Source: Chlorobium sp. (GTDB lineage: Bacteria > Bacteroidota > Chlorobiia > Chlorobiales > Chlorobiaceae). Taken from it: a stretch of 64,000 bases of DNA. The translations under genes and the position numbers were made by a program. This document shows, piece after piece, positions 1-6,904 of the stretch (position 1 is its first letter; each line of letters opens with the position of its first letter). Where the stretch lies: the NCBI GenBank assembly GCA_028282595.1, contig JANQHQ010000020.1, forward strand, positions 31,956-95,955. Reading direction: 5' to 3'. The notes below the pieces were generated by a model. The model searched no databases. It saw only the letters and a list, made by a program, of their open reading frames with translations, and had not been told where the DNA came from.

Positions 1-193
1 GCCAGATCAGAAACATGAAAAAAGCCGGGAGACAACACCATAGAGCGGTCAACGCACCGTAATAGGCCGGAAGAGAATGCAGGCGACTCGCCCCCCCCTC
101 CCTTCTGGCAAGATCGAGAGCCTTCTGTCGCCCGATTAAAAAACCTGCAACGGAAAGCACCAGCAACGACAGAAGCAGCACTAATGGTGACAT
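1..193 (-). CDS. pstC: Phosphate ABC transporter permease PstC (N-terminal part only)
   Basis: Only the first 64 codons are in the window; the gene runs off the left edge. The ATG at 193 opens MSPLVLLLSLLVLSVAGF, a first membrane segment, followed by a basic cytoplasmic stretch and a motif LHSLPAYYGALTALW leading to a second hydrophobic segment. This long N-terminus, with an extra helix and the LHSLP(A/G)YYG stretch, is what I know from the extended PstC type found in many Gram-negative bacteria. PstC is one of the two inner-membrane channel subunits of the high-affinity phosphate importer. It lies 23 bp downstream of pstB on the same strand, so it should be co-transcribed; pstA probably follows outside the window. 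Confidence 0.82.
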   Translation of the reverse strand, partial: MSPLVLLLSLLVLSVAGFLIGRQKALDLARREGGASRLHSLPAYYGALTALWCCLPAFFMFLIW

Positions 194-216
194 GATTCGA
201 TTGTTGATCGTTTACA

Positions 217-1062
217 TCAGCCGTAACGCCCGGTAATGTAATCTTCGGTTAACTGGTGTGACGGTTTGGTGAAAATATCTTCGGTCGTACCGACTTCTAT
301 CAGGTCACCGAGATGAAAAAAAGCGGTTCTCTGTGAAACACGTGACGCCTGTTGCATCGAATGCGTGACGATGGCAATCGTATACTGCGTTCTCAGTTCC
401 TCTATGAGGTCTTCGATTTTCGCGGTCGCGATAGGATCGAGTGCGGAACAAGGCTCATCCATGAGAATGACTTCCGGGCTGACAGCGATCGCACGTGCAA
501 TGCAGAGGCGCTGCTGCTGACCGCCTGAAAGACCCGTTCCGGGCTGATCAAGACGATCCTTGACCTCTTCCCACAGTCCCGCTTTCTGGAGAGAGGATTC
601 GACAATTTCGTCCGCGTCCGATTTCGATTCGACAATACCGTGTATTTTCGGAGCCCACGCAATGTTCTCGTAGATCGATTTCGGGAAAGGGTTGGGCTTC
701 TGAAAAACCATTCCGATCTGCGCCCTCAGGGGAACGACATCGATTGAAGAGTCATAGATATCCTTGCCGTCGAAAAGAATCTCACCGGTCACCCGGCAAA
801 TGTCAATGGTATCGTTCATGCGATTCAGACAACGTAAAAAGGTCGATTTGCCACACCCGGAAGGCCCGATCATGGCGAGAACCTCGTTACACCCGATATC
901 GATGGAGACATTCCGTATAGCCTGCTTGTCCCCATAATAGACGTTGACATCACGGCAGACCATTCTCGGTTTCGAAACATGTATGGAACCGATGGTTTTC
1001 CGGCTGTCCCTCGGAGCAAGAATTCTTTTTTCCACGGTTGTTTTGTTTACCACGTCCTGCAT
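217..1062 (-). CDS. pstB: Phosphate ABC transporter ATP-binding protein PstB
   Basis: ATPase subunit of the high-affinity phosphate importer (PstSCAB), acting on the cytoplasmic face. All ABC hallmarks are visible in 281 residues: Walker A GPSGCGKS at about 66-73, Q-loop MVFQKPNPFP, signature LSGGQQQRLCIARA, Walker B VILMDEPCSALDP, then the switch region IVTHSMQQA. The QKPNPFP stretch and the SALDPIAT context are specific to PstB within the ABC family. The protein is about 25-30 residues longer at the N-terminus than the usual 250-260; an internal Met at residue 34 (MVCRDVNVYYG) could be the true start. It follows the second pstS gene with a strong hairpin (1141-1175) between them and precedes pstC. 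Confidence 0.97.
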   Translation of the reverse strand: MQDVVNKTTVEKRILAPRDSRKTIGSIHVSKPRMVCRDVNVYYGDKQAIRNVSIDIGCNEVLAMIGPSGCGKSTFLRCLNRMNDTIDICRVTGEILFDGKDIYDSSIDVVPLRAQIGMVFQKPNPFPKSIYENIAWAPKIHGIVESKSDADEIVESSLQKAGLWEEVKDRLDQPGTGLSGGQQQRLCIARAIAVSPEVILMDEPCSALDPIATAKIEDLIEELRTQYTIAIVTHSMQQASRVSQRTAFFHLGDLIEVGTTEDIFTKPSHQLTEDYITGRYG

Positions 1063-1140
1063 TGCTGTTTACCGTCGACCGGTTTGATTTTTGCTGCATT
1101 TCGATAGGGCGGAGCGGCCCGTAAAAGGGCAAAAGGAGCG

Positions 1141-1175
1141 TATAAAGGCCGGCGGATAGACAGCCGGCCTTTATA
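1141..1175. terminator. Strong intercistronic hairpin between pstS-like gene and pstB
   Basis: A perfect 13-bp inverted repeat, TATAAAGGCCGGC, a 9-nt loop, GCCGGCCTTTATA. It lies between the stop of the upstream phosphate-binding protein gene and the start of pstB. It has short T/A flanks rather than a long U tract. I read it as a partial terminator or mRNA-stabilising hairpin that would let the binding protein be made in excess over PstB/PstC. Confidence 0.6.
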
Positions 1176-1210
1176 TCGTCGGAAACGTCTACACAATCTC
1201 CCGCTCTACA

Positions 1211-2326
1211 TTACAGTTCGTCACAGGAGATCGGCGTGAGTTCCGCCGCGGCTTTCGCATAGCTCTCCCTTTCTTCCTTCGGCATCGGAATAAGACCTTT
1301 TTCCGTCAGATAACCCTCATCACCCCAGGCTTTCTCGGAAGTGAATTCATCGAGATATTCCTGCATGCCCGGAATGGTGCCGACATGCGCCTTTTTCACA
1401 TAGAAAAACAGCGGGCGTGAAAGGGGATAAGAGCCATCGGCAATCGCGTCGAAAGCAGGCTGAACGCCATCGACAAAGGCACCCTGCATCTTGTCGGTGT
1501 TCTGGTCGAGGAAGCTGAACCCGAAAATACCGAGAGCCGCAGGGTTTGCATCGAGCTTCTGGACAATCAGGTTATCGTTTTCACCTGCCTCGACGTACGC
1601 CCCGTCTTCACGAATGGTGTGGCTTATCAGCTTGAACCTGTCTTTATCCTCTTTTTTCAGCGCCTTTATCCATGCAAACTCTTTGGCGCCGGACTCCATT
1701 GCCAGCTCAACGAAGGCATCACGGGTTCCCGAAGTAGGAGGGGGACCGAGCACCTCGATCTTGATCTCCGGAAGCTCGGGATTGACCTCTTTCCATGTTT
1801 TATACGGATTGGCAACCAGCTTTCCTTCCTCACCGCTCGGATCGGGCACCTCTTTTGCGAGGGCGAGAAAGATATCTTTACGGCTGAGTTTGAACGGCTC
1901 GGCGCTTTTCGAGTTGGCCATCACAATACCGTCGTAACCGATCTTGATTTCGACAACCTCGTTCACACCGTTTTCAGCACACTTTTCACACTCGGATTTT
2001 TTGATCCTTCTCGAAGCGTTGGTGATGTCCGGGTGTTCGACTCCCACCCCTGCTGAAAACAGCTTGAAACCCCCACCCGAACCGGTCGATTCGATTTTAG
2101 GCGTTTTGAAGTCGGTTGTCTTTCCGAACTGCTCGGCCACAACCGTGGCAAAAGGATAAACCGTCGAAGAGCCGACGATGCTGACGTAATCCCTTGCAGA
2201 CTCTATCGCTTCACCTGCAGCCTGTTCATCCTTGGCGGCCGGGTCCGATTTGGGTCCGCAACCGATCACCGAGAGAGAACCGCCGAGCAAAAGCAACAGA
2301 GCCGCCGTAGAAAATGTTTTCTTCAT
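1211..2326 (-). CDS. pstS: PstS-like phosphate-binding lipoprotein
   Basis: Periplasmic substrate-binding protein of the phosphate ABC transporter, 371 residues. The start at 2326 (MKKTFSTAALLLLLGG) is chosen because it gives a lipoprotein signal peptide ending in the lipobox VIGC and has a GGGGA ribosome-binding site; an in-frame ATG further upstream lacks both. The mature part has the PstS pattern: VGSSTVYPFATVVAEQF near the N-terminus and TGSGGGFKLFSAGVG, followed by SGTRDAFVE, which line phosphate in known PstS proteins. It is clearly different from the second PstS at 2634-3452. Order is pstS-like, pstB, pstC on one strand, with Pho-box-like repeats upstream. Confidence 0.9.
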   Translation of the reverse strand: MKKTFSTAALLLLLGGSLSVIGCGPKSDPAAKDEQAAGEAIESARDYVSIVGSSTVYPFATVVAEQFGKTTDFKTPKIESTGSGGGFKLFSAGVGVEHPDITNASRRIKKSECEKCAENGVNEVVEIKIGYDGIVMANSKSAEPFKLSRKDIFLALAKEVPDPSGEEGKLVANPYKTWKEVNPELPEIKIEVLGPPPTSGTRDAFVELAMESGAKEFAWIKALKKEDKDRFKLISHTIREDGAYVEAGENDNLIVQKLDANPAALGIFGFSFLDQNTDKMQGAFVDGVQPAFDAIADGSYPLSRPLFFYVKKAHVGTIPGMQEYLDEFTSEKAWGDEGYLTEKGLIPMPKEERESYAKAAAELTPISCDEL

Positions 2327-2429
2327 TTCCGTCCCCTTGATGTTTTGATTTATAAAACAAAGTAGCAGTGACAACGTACCATGAGTGGTATGTAGTGGTA
2401 GTTACACATTGAATTGTTCTGTTTTCCCC

Positions 2430-2469
2430 ATGTCAGCGAATGTTGACGAAGTTGTAACAGAATCGTTTC
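2430..2469 (-). promoter_or_regulatory. Candidate Pho box upstream of the pstS-like/pstB operon
   Basis: The 307-bp gap between the two pstS genes holds, on the promoter side of the downstream one, loosely repeated T-N-A-M motifs spaced 11 bp (on the minus strand TTACAA, TCAACA, TGACAT) and a flanking TTGTAAC/TCGTTTC pair with a 4-bp spacer on the plus strand. PhoB boxes are direct 7-mers repeated every 11 bp. The match is weaker than at 4853-4891, so this is a suggestion based on spacing and context. Confidence 0.35.
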
Positions 2470-2569
2470 AAACAGATCGACGTGAACCGAGCGTCCCGAC
2501 TCGTCGGGATGCTTGACAAGAGTAAGGTCGTGGCATGCTCGACAATCGCTCAATTCAGGAGTCAATAAA

Positions 2570-2595
2570 AAAGCCGCCCCGGAGGAGGCGGCTTT
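2570..2595 (-). terminator. Rho-independent terminator after pstS
   Basis: On the minus strand AAAGCCGCC, an 8-nt loop and GGCGGCTTT form a 9-bp stem followed by a T run (TTTTTTATTG). It lies 39 bp past the pstS stop at 2634 and closes the porin-pstS unit, so the next pstS-like/pstB/pstC unit needs its own promoter. Confidence 0.85.
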
Positions 2596-2633
2596 CGTGC
2601 GGGATATCCGCCATTATTGCCTGACGATCGACA

Positions 2634-3452
2634 TTAATAGCGGTTCACGTAACCAAGCTCACTGATCATGCGTTTACCGTCATCGGTTTGCGGCAGATCG
2701 ATAAACTCTTTGACGACACCGGTCGGCTCACCGTTGGTGTACATGAACAGAGGTCGGGCGACAGGATAAGAACCGTCTTTTACCGTCTCTTCACTTGGAG
2801 CGACACCGTTGACAATCAACGGCTTGACGGAATCGTCGACAAAACCGAGACCGATGAAACCGATAGCGGCCGGGGTCGATCCGACACGGCTTTTCACGGC
2901 ACCGTTGCTGGCCTGGGTTTCTGCGGTCTTGGTGACGACGTTACCCTTGCCGACAACCAGCTTTCTGAAGGAATCCTGGGTGCCGCTGTTCGATTCGCGC
3001 TGGATGACGACGATTTTGGCGTTCGGACCGCCGACCTGGCTCCAGTTGGTGAACTTTCCACGGTAGATGTCGCGGATCTGCTCGACCTTCAGTGAAGAAA
3101 CATAGTTGCTCGGATGAACGACAACGGAAAGACCGTCGAGCGCAACGACATGCTCGACAGGATCGATGCCTTTGGCCTTCGCGGCACTTGCTTCTTTCGC
3201 TTTCATCGGACGCGACATGTTGGCGATGTCGCAGGCGCCGTTGATAAGGCTTTTGGCACCGTTACCGCTGCCTGATTCGCTGACGGTAACTTCAATACCC
3301 TTTTTCTTGGTGAAATAGGCCGCGAACGATTTCGCGATAGGACCGACCGTTGTCGAACCGTCCATCACGATGGCGTCCTTTGCCTGCATGGGACCAGCCG
3401 CGGCGAAGCTCAGAACCGCAACGAGCATCAAGAGCTTTTTCATCATCTTCAT
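2634..3452 (-). CDS. pstS: Phosphate-binding protein PstS (short type)
   Basis: Second periplasmic phosphate-binding protein, 272 residues, with a cleavable signal peptide (MKMMKKLLMLVAVLSFAAA, probable cleavage near AGPMQA). Ligand-loop motifs are intact: MDGSTTVGPIAKSFA at the mature N-terminus, SESGSGNGAKSLINGACDIA, and ESNSGTQDSF in the second lobe. The short length matches the PstS family without the large lobe insertions of the E. coli protein. An AGGA ribosome-binding site precedes the ATG. It follows the porin gene by 173 bp and ends in a good terminator. Two different PstS proteins plus a porin suggest graded phosphate uptake; which one feeds PstBC cannot be told from sequence. Confidence 0.93.
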   Translation of the reverse strand: MKMMKKLLMLVAVLSFAAAGPMQAKDAIVMDGSTTVGPIAKSFAAYFTKKKGIEVTVSESGSGNGAKSLINGACDIANMSRPMKAKEASAAKAKGIDPVEHVVALDGLSVVVHPSNYVSSLKVEQIRDIYRGKFTNWSQVGGPNAKIVVIQRESNSGTQDSFRKLVVGKGNVVTKTAETQASNGAVKSRVGSTPAAIGFIGLGFVDDSVKPLIVNGVAPSEETVKDGSYPVARPLFMYTNGEPTGVVKEFIDLPQTDDGKRMISELGYVNRY

Positions 3453-3625
3453 GGTAATTTTTCCTGATTAAAATCGTTGAGAAAACAAGATTTCCGACAT
3501 TTTAAAATATACCGCTTCCCCCGTCCGGAGAAGAGAGAAGCGGTAACGGCACTGTCGGTGAGCTTTCGGAACCCACCCTGCGGAGAAAGAACAGCAACAC
3601 AAATACATGAACGGTCGTCCGGACC

Positions 3626-4744
3626 TCAGAACTTCACGACCATGTCCGCCTGCCAGAGCTGACGGTTGTCTTCGGTGTCGATACCCATTTCATGGTTGAG
3701 ATACTTCAGCCCTACGGTCATGTTCTGGACGAGATGGTACTTGCCGCCCACCTCGAATCCGGCACCGTCCGTCCCACCGCCGAAACGATCGGAATCGGTG
3801 TAGGCGCCGACAACGGCATCTTTCTCAAGATAGGTGTAGTTGGCGTCGATCTCCCACTGGCCGACCTTTTTCGCCTTGCCGAGCTTGAAGCCCAGAACGT
3901 AACCTTCGTCGTTGTCGTTGACGTTATCGGCAACGTTGACACCGTACTGACCGTAGGCCTTCCAGGGAAGACCCCCGCTGAATTTGCCCCCGATGCTGCC
4001 GAAGATCTCGAGCACGTTGAAGTCGTAGTCATAGGCGCCGGCGGTCATGGTGTCGGAGTTGCCGAACGTTTCGCCTTCCGCATCATCGAATCCGAGCACA
4101 CCGCCGTCTTTGCCCTCGATGTTGTGGAAGTCATAGTAACCGGCACCGAGGGTAAAGCCGAGATCCCCCGCCATTCCGGTGTAACCGAGCTGGGCGGCCC
4201 AGAAGAACGGATCTTCCTCGCTCTTGCTCAGCTCGTCGAGGAAGTAGTAACCGGCGACGAAGTTGAAGCCGGACTTCTGCTTCTTGCCGTCCTTGCCGTA
4301 CTGGATGGTCAGACCTTCGAGCGTGAGATCGCTGTCCCAGACAAGGTCGTTGACACGCACAAGCGTGGTCTTGACCTCTCTTTTACCGAGAATGAAGTTG
4401 ACGTTTCCGTCGAGGCCGAGGGCCATCGGGTGGAAATCGATGAAGGCCTGGTTGAGGTTGATATCCTTGGCGGTAAAACCGTCGCCGAGCGTCTGGTTCC
4501 TCGAAACCGGATCACCCGCACCGGCCGTCGAGAGCTGAACCCCGGCGCTGAGTTCCTCGGTAATCCACGGGAACACGCCGAAACGAACCCGGATACGATG
4601 GCGGTCGCGGTTATGCTCGACCTCGTCGTCGTTTCTGACCTCGTAACGGTAACGGACATCACCTTTCCAGTTCCAGTCTGCGGCATGCGCGTTGCTCCAC
4701 GCAAATGCAAGCAGAAGAAGGCAAAGCAATGATAATTTTTTCAT
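3626..4744 (-). CDS. Putative outer-membrane porin, phosphate-regulated
   Basis: A 372-residue outer-membrane beta-barrel protein. It has a clear signal peptide (MKKLSLLCLLLLAFAWSNAHA) and then alternating strands rich in Trp, Tyr, Gly and Asp (ADWNWKGDVRYRYEVRN onward). It ends with a C-terminal aromatic, MVVKF, the classic barrel-insertion signal recognised by BamA. The overall look fits the general porin/alginate-export-like group of Bacteroidetes/Chlorobi. Its position at the head of the phosphate genes, behind four 11-bp-spaced Pho-box-like repeats (4853-4891), suggests an anion or phosphate porin analogous to OprP/PhoE. That substrate is inference; no basic selectivity loop is recognised by eye. 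Confidence 0.75.
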   Translation of the reverse strand: MKKLSLLCLLLLAFAWSNAHAADWNWKGDVRYRYEVRNDDEVEHNRDRHRIRVRFGVFPWITEELSAGVQLSTAGAGDPVSRNQTLGDGFTAKDINLNQAFIDFHPMALGLDGNVNFILGKREVKTTLVRVNDLVWDSDLTLEGLTIQYGKDGKKQKSGFNFVAGYYFLDELSKSEEDPFFWAAQLGYTGMAGDLGFTLGAGYYDFHNIEGKDGGVLGFDDAEGETFGNSDTMTAGAYDYDFNVLEIFGSIGGKFSGGLPWKAYGQYGVNVADNVNDNDEGYVLGFKLGKAKKVGQWEIDANYTYLEKDAVVGAYTDSDRFGGGTDGAGFEVGGKYHLVQNMTVGLKYLNHEMGIDTEDNRQLWQADMVVKF

Positions 4745-4852
4745 GATAGGAACGGATTAAAGTTTAGCAGGTCTTACTGTTGCTGCACGTCTGATGAACA
4801 CCGGGCATCCACATGGAAAACGCCCTGACGCCAGCTAATTTATCATTCGTTG

Positions 4853-4891
4853 TGTTAAGGAATTGTTACGGCTCTGAAAAGATCCTGTTAC
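4853..4891 (-). promoter_or_regulatory. Tandem Pho-box-like repeats upstream of the porin
   Basis: On the plus strand TGTTAA, TGTTAC, TGAAAA and TGTTAC begin at 4853, 4864, 4875 and 4886, exactly 11 bp apart. Read toward the gene this is a KTAACA motif with 5-bp spacers. PhoB-type response regulators bind direct repeats with 11-bp period, and the repeats lie about 110 bp upstream of the first gene of a phosphate-uptake cluster. Confidence 0.65.
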
Positions 4892-4951
4892 AACGTCCGC
4901 CCCGAAAAACGTCTTCAAAAAACGAAGCGGCGCGGCATATCCCGGGCGCAC

Positions 4952-5203
4952 TCAATCCATGACGATAACCGCCCCGTGATAGCGATTGTCGGGAAAAAGA
5001 ACGCGCCCTTTGCGGTTGATGACGACATGCGGGTAGCGCGAATCCCTCAGGAGGTGCAGAACCTTTTTCAGTTCTTTCTTTCCGGAGGGTTTGATGAGGA
5101 TATCCGCCACGCCTTCGACCTTCCTGATGTCGTGTTTGGCCATCTCCTCCTGCACAAAGACCTCACACTTCACGGTTTTTCTCAGCTCTTCCAGTTTCAG
5201 CAT
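4952..5203 (-). CDS. Small protein resembling the first FAD-binding subdomain of MurB, degenerate
   Basis: An 83-residue protein. Residues about 23-80 (ADILIKPSGKKELKKVLHLL ... LFPDNRYHGAVIVMD) follow the pattern of the N-terminal PCMH/FAD-binding type 4 subdomain of MurB, where ADxLVxP, a helix, then GxGSNLLV and a GxVI strand are expected. The glycine-rich GxGSN segment that holds the FAD pyrophosphate is replaced by INRKGR, and no second subdomain or MurB catalytic domain follows. It is therefore not a functional MurB; it may be a domain that has lost flavin binding. It stands alone, 54 bp upstream of the GNAT stop-to-start gap on the same strand. I assign no function. Confidence 0.6.
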   Translation of the reverse strand: MLKLEELRKTVKCEVFVQEEMAKHDIRKVEGVADILIKPSGKKELKKVLHLLRDSRYPHVVINRKGRVLFPDNRYHGAVIVMD

Positions 5204-5257
5204 AGGTCACGGTTAGTGTTACAAGCGTTGAGAGCGTCCTGCTCCTTGCCCCCCGCC

Positions 5258-5911
5258 TCATTGCCCGGCGGCGGTCAGTTTCCTGTCCAGAATACCCCGC
5301 ATGCCCTCCGTCAGCTCGGTGTAAACCCGGCTGCGGCTGTTACGGATTCGTCTGTACACCTTGAGAATGTCGAGCGTCAGGATGATCCGTGTGGAACTGC
5401 AGTTCAGATCGCCGAAAAGATGTTTTCCGATCACCTCGAAGCCGAGCACCCTCGTATGAAAATTGAGCGGAGAGTGCGCTTCGCCCTCGAACACGTCGGT
5501 TATGAAATGCGTGTAGTCCCTCTCGAGCACCTCCCTGGTCGCCGTACGCATCAACCGGAGAGCGATCCTGGGATTCTTGCGGTATCTCTCCCTGATCATG
5601 AACCGCCCTATCTCGACATACCGGCCTTCACGTTTCATCCGGTCCATGTCCACCCCCGGAAGAAGACTGACGTCGTACTCGTCGGGAAGTTCGAGGGGCG
5701 GATCGTACATGAGCCGCAATACTCCGGCCGTCCGGCCGTCCACCCTCGCGATGAACCAGGAGCAGCGGCCGCGCTCTTCGAGCACTTCGGGAAGCTGCTC
5801 TCCGGCCGTACGAATCCACTGTTTCTCGCGCATGAACACCTGCTCGACAACCTCGAGAGCGTCTCTGCGATCCTCTGCGCTCAGTACCCTTTTTACCGTT
5901 ATCCCGGACAT
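5258..5911 (-). CDS. GNAT-fold N-acyltransferase (FeeM/OlsB-like)
   Basis: A 217-residue acyltransferase-like protein. The start at 5911 (MSGITVKRVL) has GGAGGA just upstream and overlaps the end of the preceding acyltransferase gene by 13 bp, so the two are translationally coupled. The core, WFIARVDGRTAGVLRLMYD ... YVEIGRFMIRERYRKNPRIA ... HFITDVF ... LGFEVIG, follows the GNAT order used by the FeeM/autoinducer-synthase-like branch, which transfers fatty acyl groups to amino acids or amines. Paired with a PlsC-type O-acyltransferase it resembles the OlsB-OlsA arrangement for ornithine-lipid synthesis. That is inference; the acceptor cannot be read from sequence. Confidence 0.65.
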   Translation of the reverse strand: MSGITVKRVLSAEDRRDALEVVEQVFMREKQWIRTAGEQLPEVLEERGRCSWFIARVDGRTAGVLRLMYDPPLELPDEYDVSLLPGVDMDRMKREGRYVEIGRFMIRERYRKNPRIALRLMRTATREVLERDYTHFITDVFEGEAHSPLNFHTRVLGFEVIGKHLFGDLNCSSTRIILTLDILKVYRRIRNSRSRVYTELTEGMRGILDRKLTAAGQ

Positions 5912-6753
5912 GGCTCCTCCGTTTGGTTGTTGGTCGATAGGGTCTTTCGATGAAACACCGGTGGTTCCGGAGCGACGTAACGCTTCCCGCACAGGGGGGA
6001 GAGCGCCCGCATGACGCGCTGCGTCGCACGCCACGCCAGCACGTGCCGTTCGGCCCGCCTCGAAACGCCTTCCGGGGCGTCCTTTTCCCCGGCGCGCAGG
6101 TACTCTTCCGCTAGATCGTCGAAGGAGAGCGGCCGGCCGATGGAGAGCACGATCTTTCCGAAAACGGGTATGCGCGCTTTTTGACGCCGCTGCGGATAAT
6201 CGATGCCGACAGGCACCACGGGAACTCCGGAACGGAGCGCGATATGGCCTACGCCGGTCTTCGCGGGCAGAAGCCTGAAAGGATCGCGGTTTCTCCTCCC
6301 CTCGGGGAAGATGCCGACCCTTTTGCCCTCCCGGAGCTTTTCGCAGGAACGCGAAATCGTGTCGCCCGCCGGAACCGCATCGGGACGACTAACCTCGATG
6401 AATGCGCTCGTCGACCTCTTGTGGTAGACGTACATGGGCTCGACGAGGTCGACCAGGCGGCCGGCGAACGGGATTTTTCCGAACATCCAGTCGATGACGA
6501 AACTTATCTTTCTCCCTTCGCCGTGATAGATGAGGAAGGCCGGAACGAGCAGGGACTCGAGGGAATTGTTATGGTTGAAAGCGAAAATCAGGGGATCTTT
6601 CCTGCCCCGGATGTGCCCGAGCCCTTCAGCGCGGACGAGCAACAGGACGGGGATCATGAAAACGCGGAGCAGAAGGGACTCCGCCGGACCGAGAAGCGGC
6701 AGCTTTCCGAAAAGATGTTCCCGCAGAAATCCGGTTCTGGATATATTTTTCAT
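5899..6753 (-). CDS. PlsC-like 1-acylglycerol-3-phosphate acyltransferase family protein
   Basis: A 284-residue membrane-associated acyltransferase, started at 6753 (MKNISRTGFLREHL) because the upstream in-frame extension has no family character. Motif III FPEGRRNRD (149-157) and motif IV VPVVPVGIDYP are those of the PlsC/LPLAT family that esterifies a hydroxyl with a fatty acyl chain. The catalytic motif I is unusual: NHNNSLE gives H61-X4-E66 where H-X4-D is expected. The hydrophobic stretch 24-40 is a likely membrane anchor. The gene overlaps the GNAT gene by 13 bp, indicating a shared lipid pathway. Lysophosphatidic acid, lyso-ornithine lipid or another lyso-lipid are all possible acceptors. 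Confidence 0.75.
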   Translation of the reverse strand: MKNISRTGFLREHLFGKLPLLGPAESLLLRVFMIPVLLLVRAEGLGHIRGRKDPLIFAFNHNNSLESLLVPAFLIYHGEGRKISFVIDWMFGKIPFAGRLVDLVEPMYVYHKRSTSAFIEVSRPDAVPAGDTISRSCEKLREGKRVGIFPEGRRNRDPFRLLPAKTGVGHIALRSGVPVVPVGIDYPQRRQKARIPVFGKIVLSIGRPLSFDDLAEEYLRAGEKDAPEGVSRRAERHVLAWRATQRVMRALSPLCGKRYVAPEPPVFHRKTLSTNNQTEEPCPG

Positions 6754-6904
6754 GACGGAACGGAAATAGTTTCTCGTTTCGTACACAATCAATAACGGAA
6801 ATGATTGTTGTCGAATGGTTACGGTCCGGTGAACATTCTGCAAACTCGGCTCCGCCGCCGGAGGAACCGTAGTATCTATCCCGCCCGGTCCCGGGAAAAA
6901 CACC

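Noticed and set aside
4952..5203. A functional MurB
   Set aside because: The flavin pyrophosphate loop is replaced and the substrate-binding and catalytic parts are absent.
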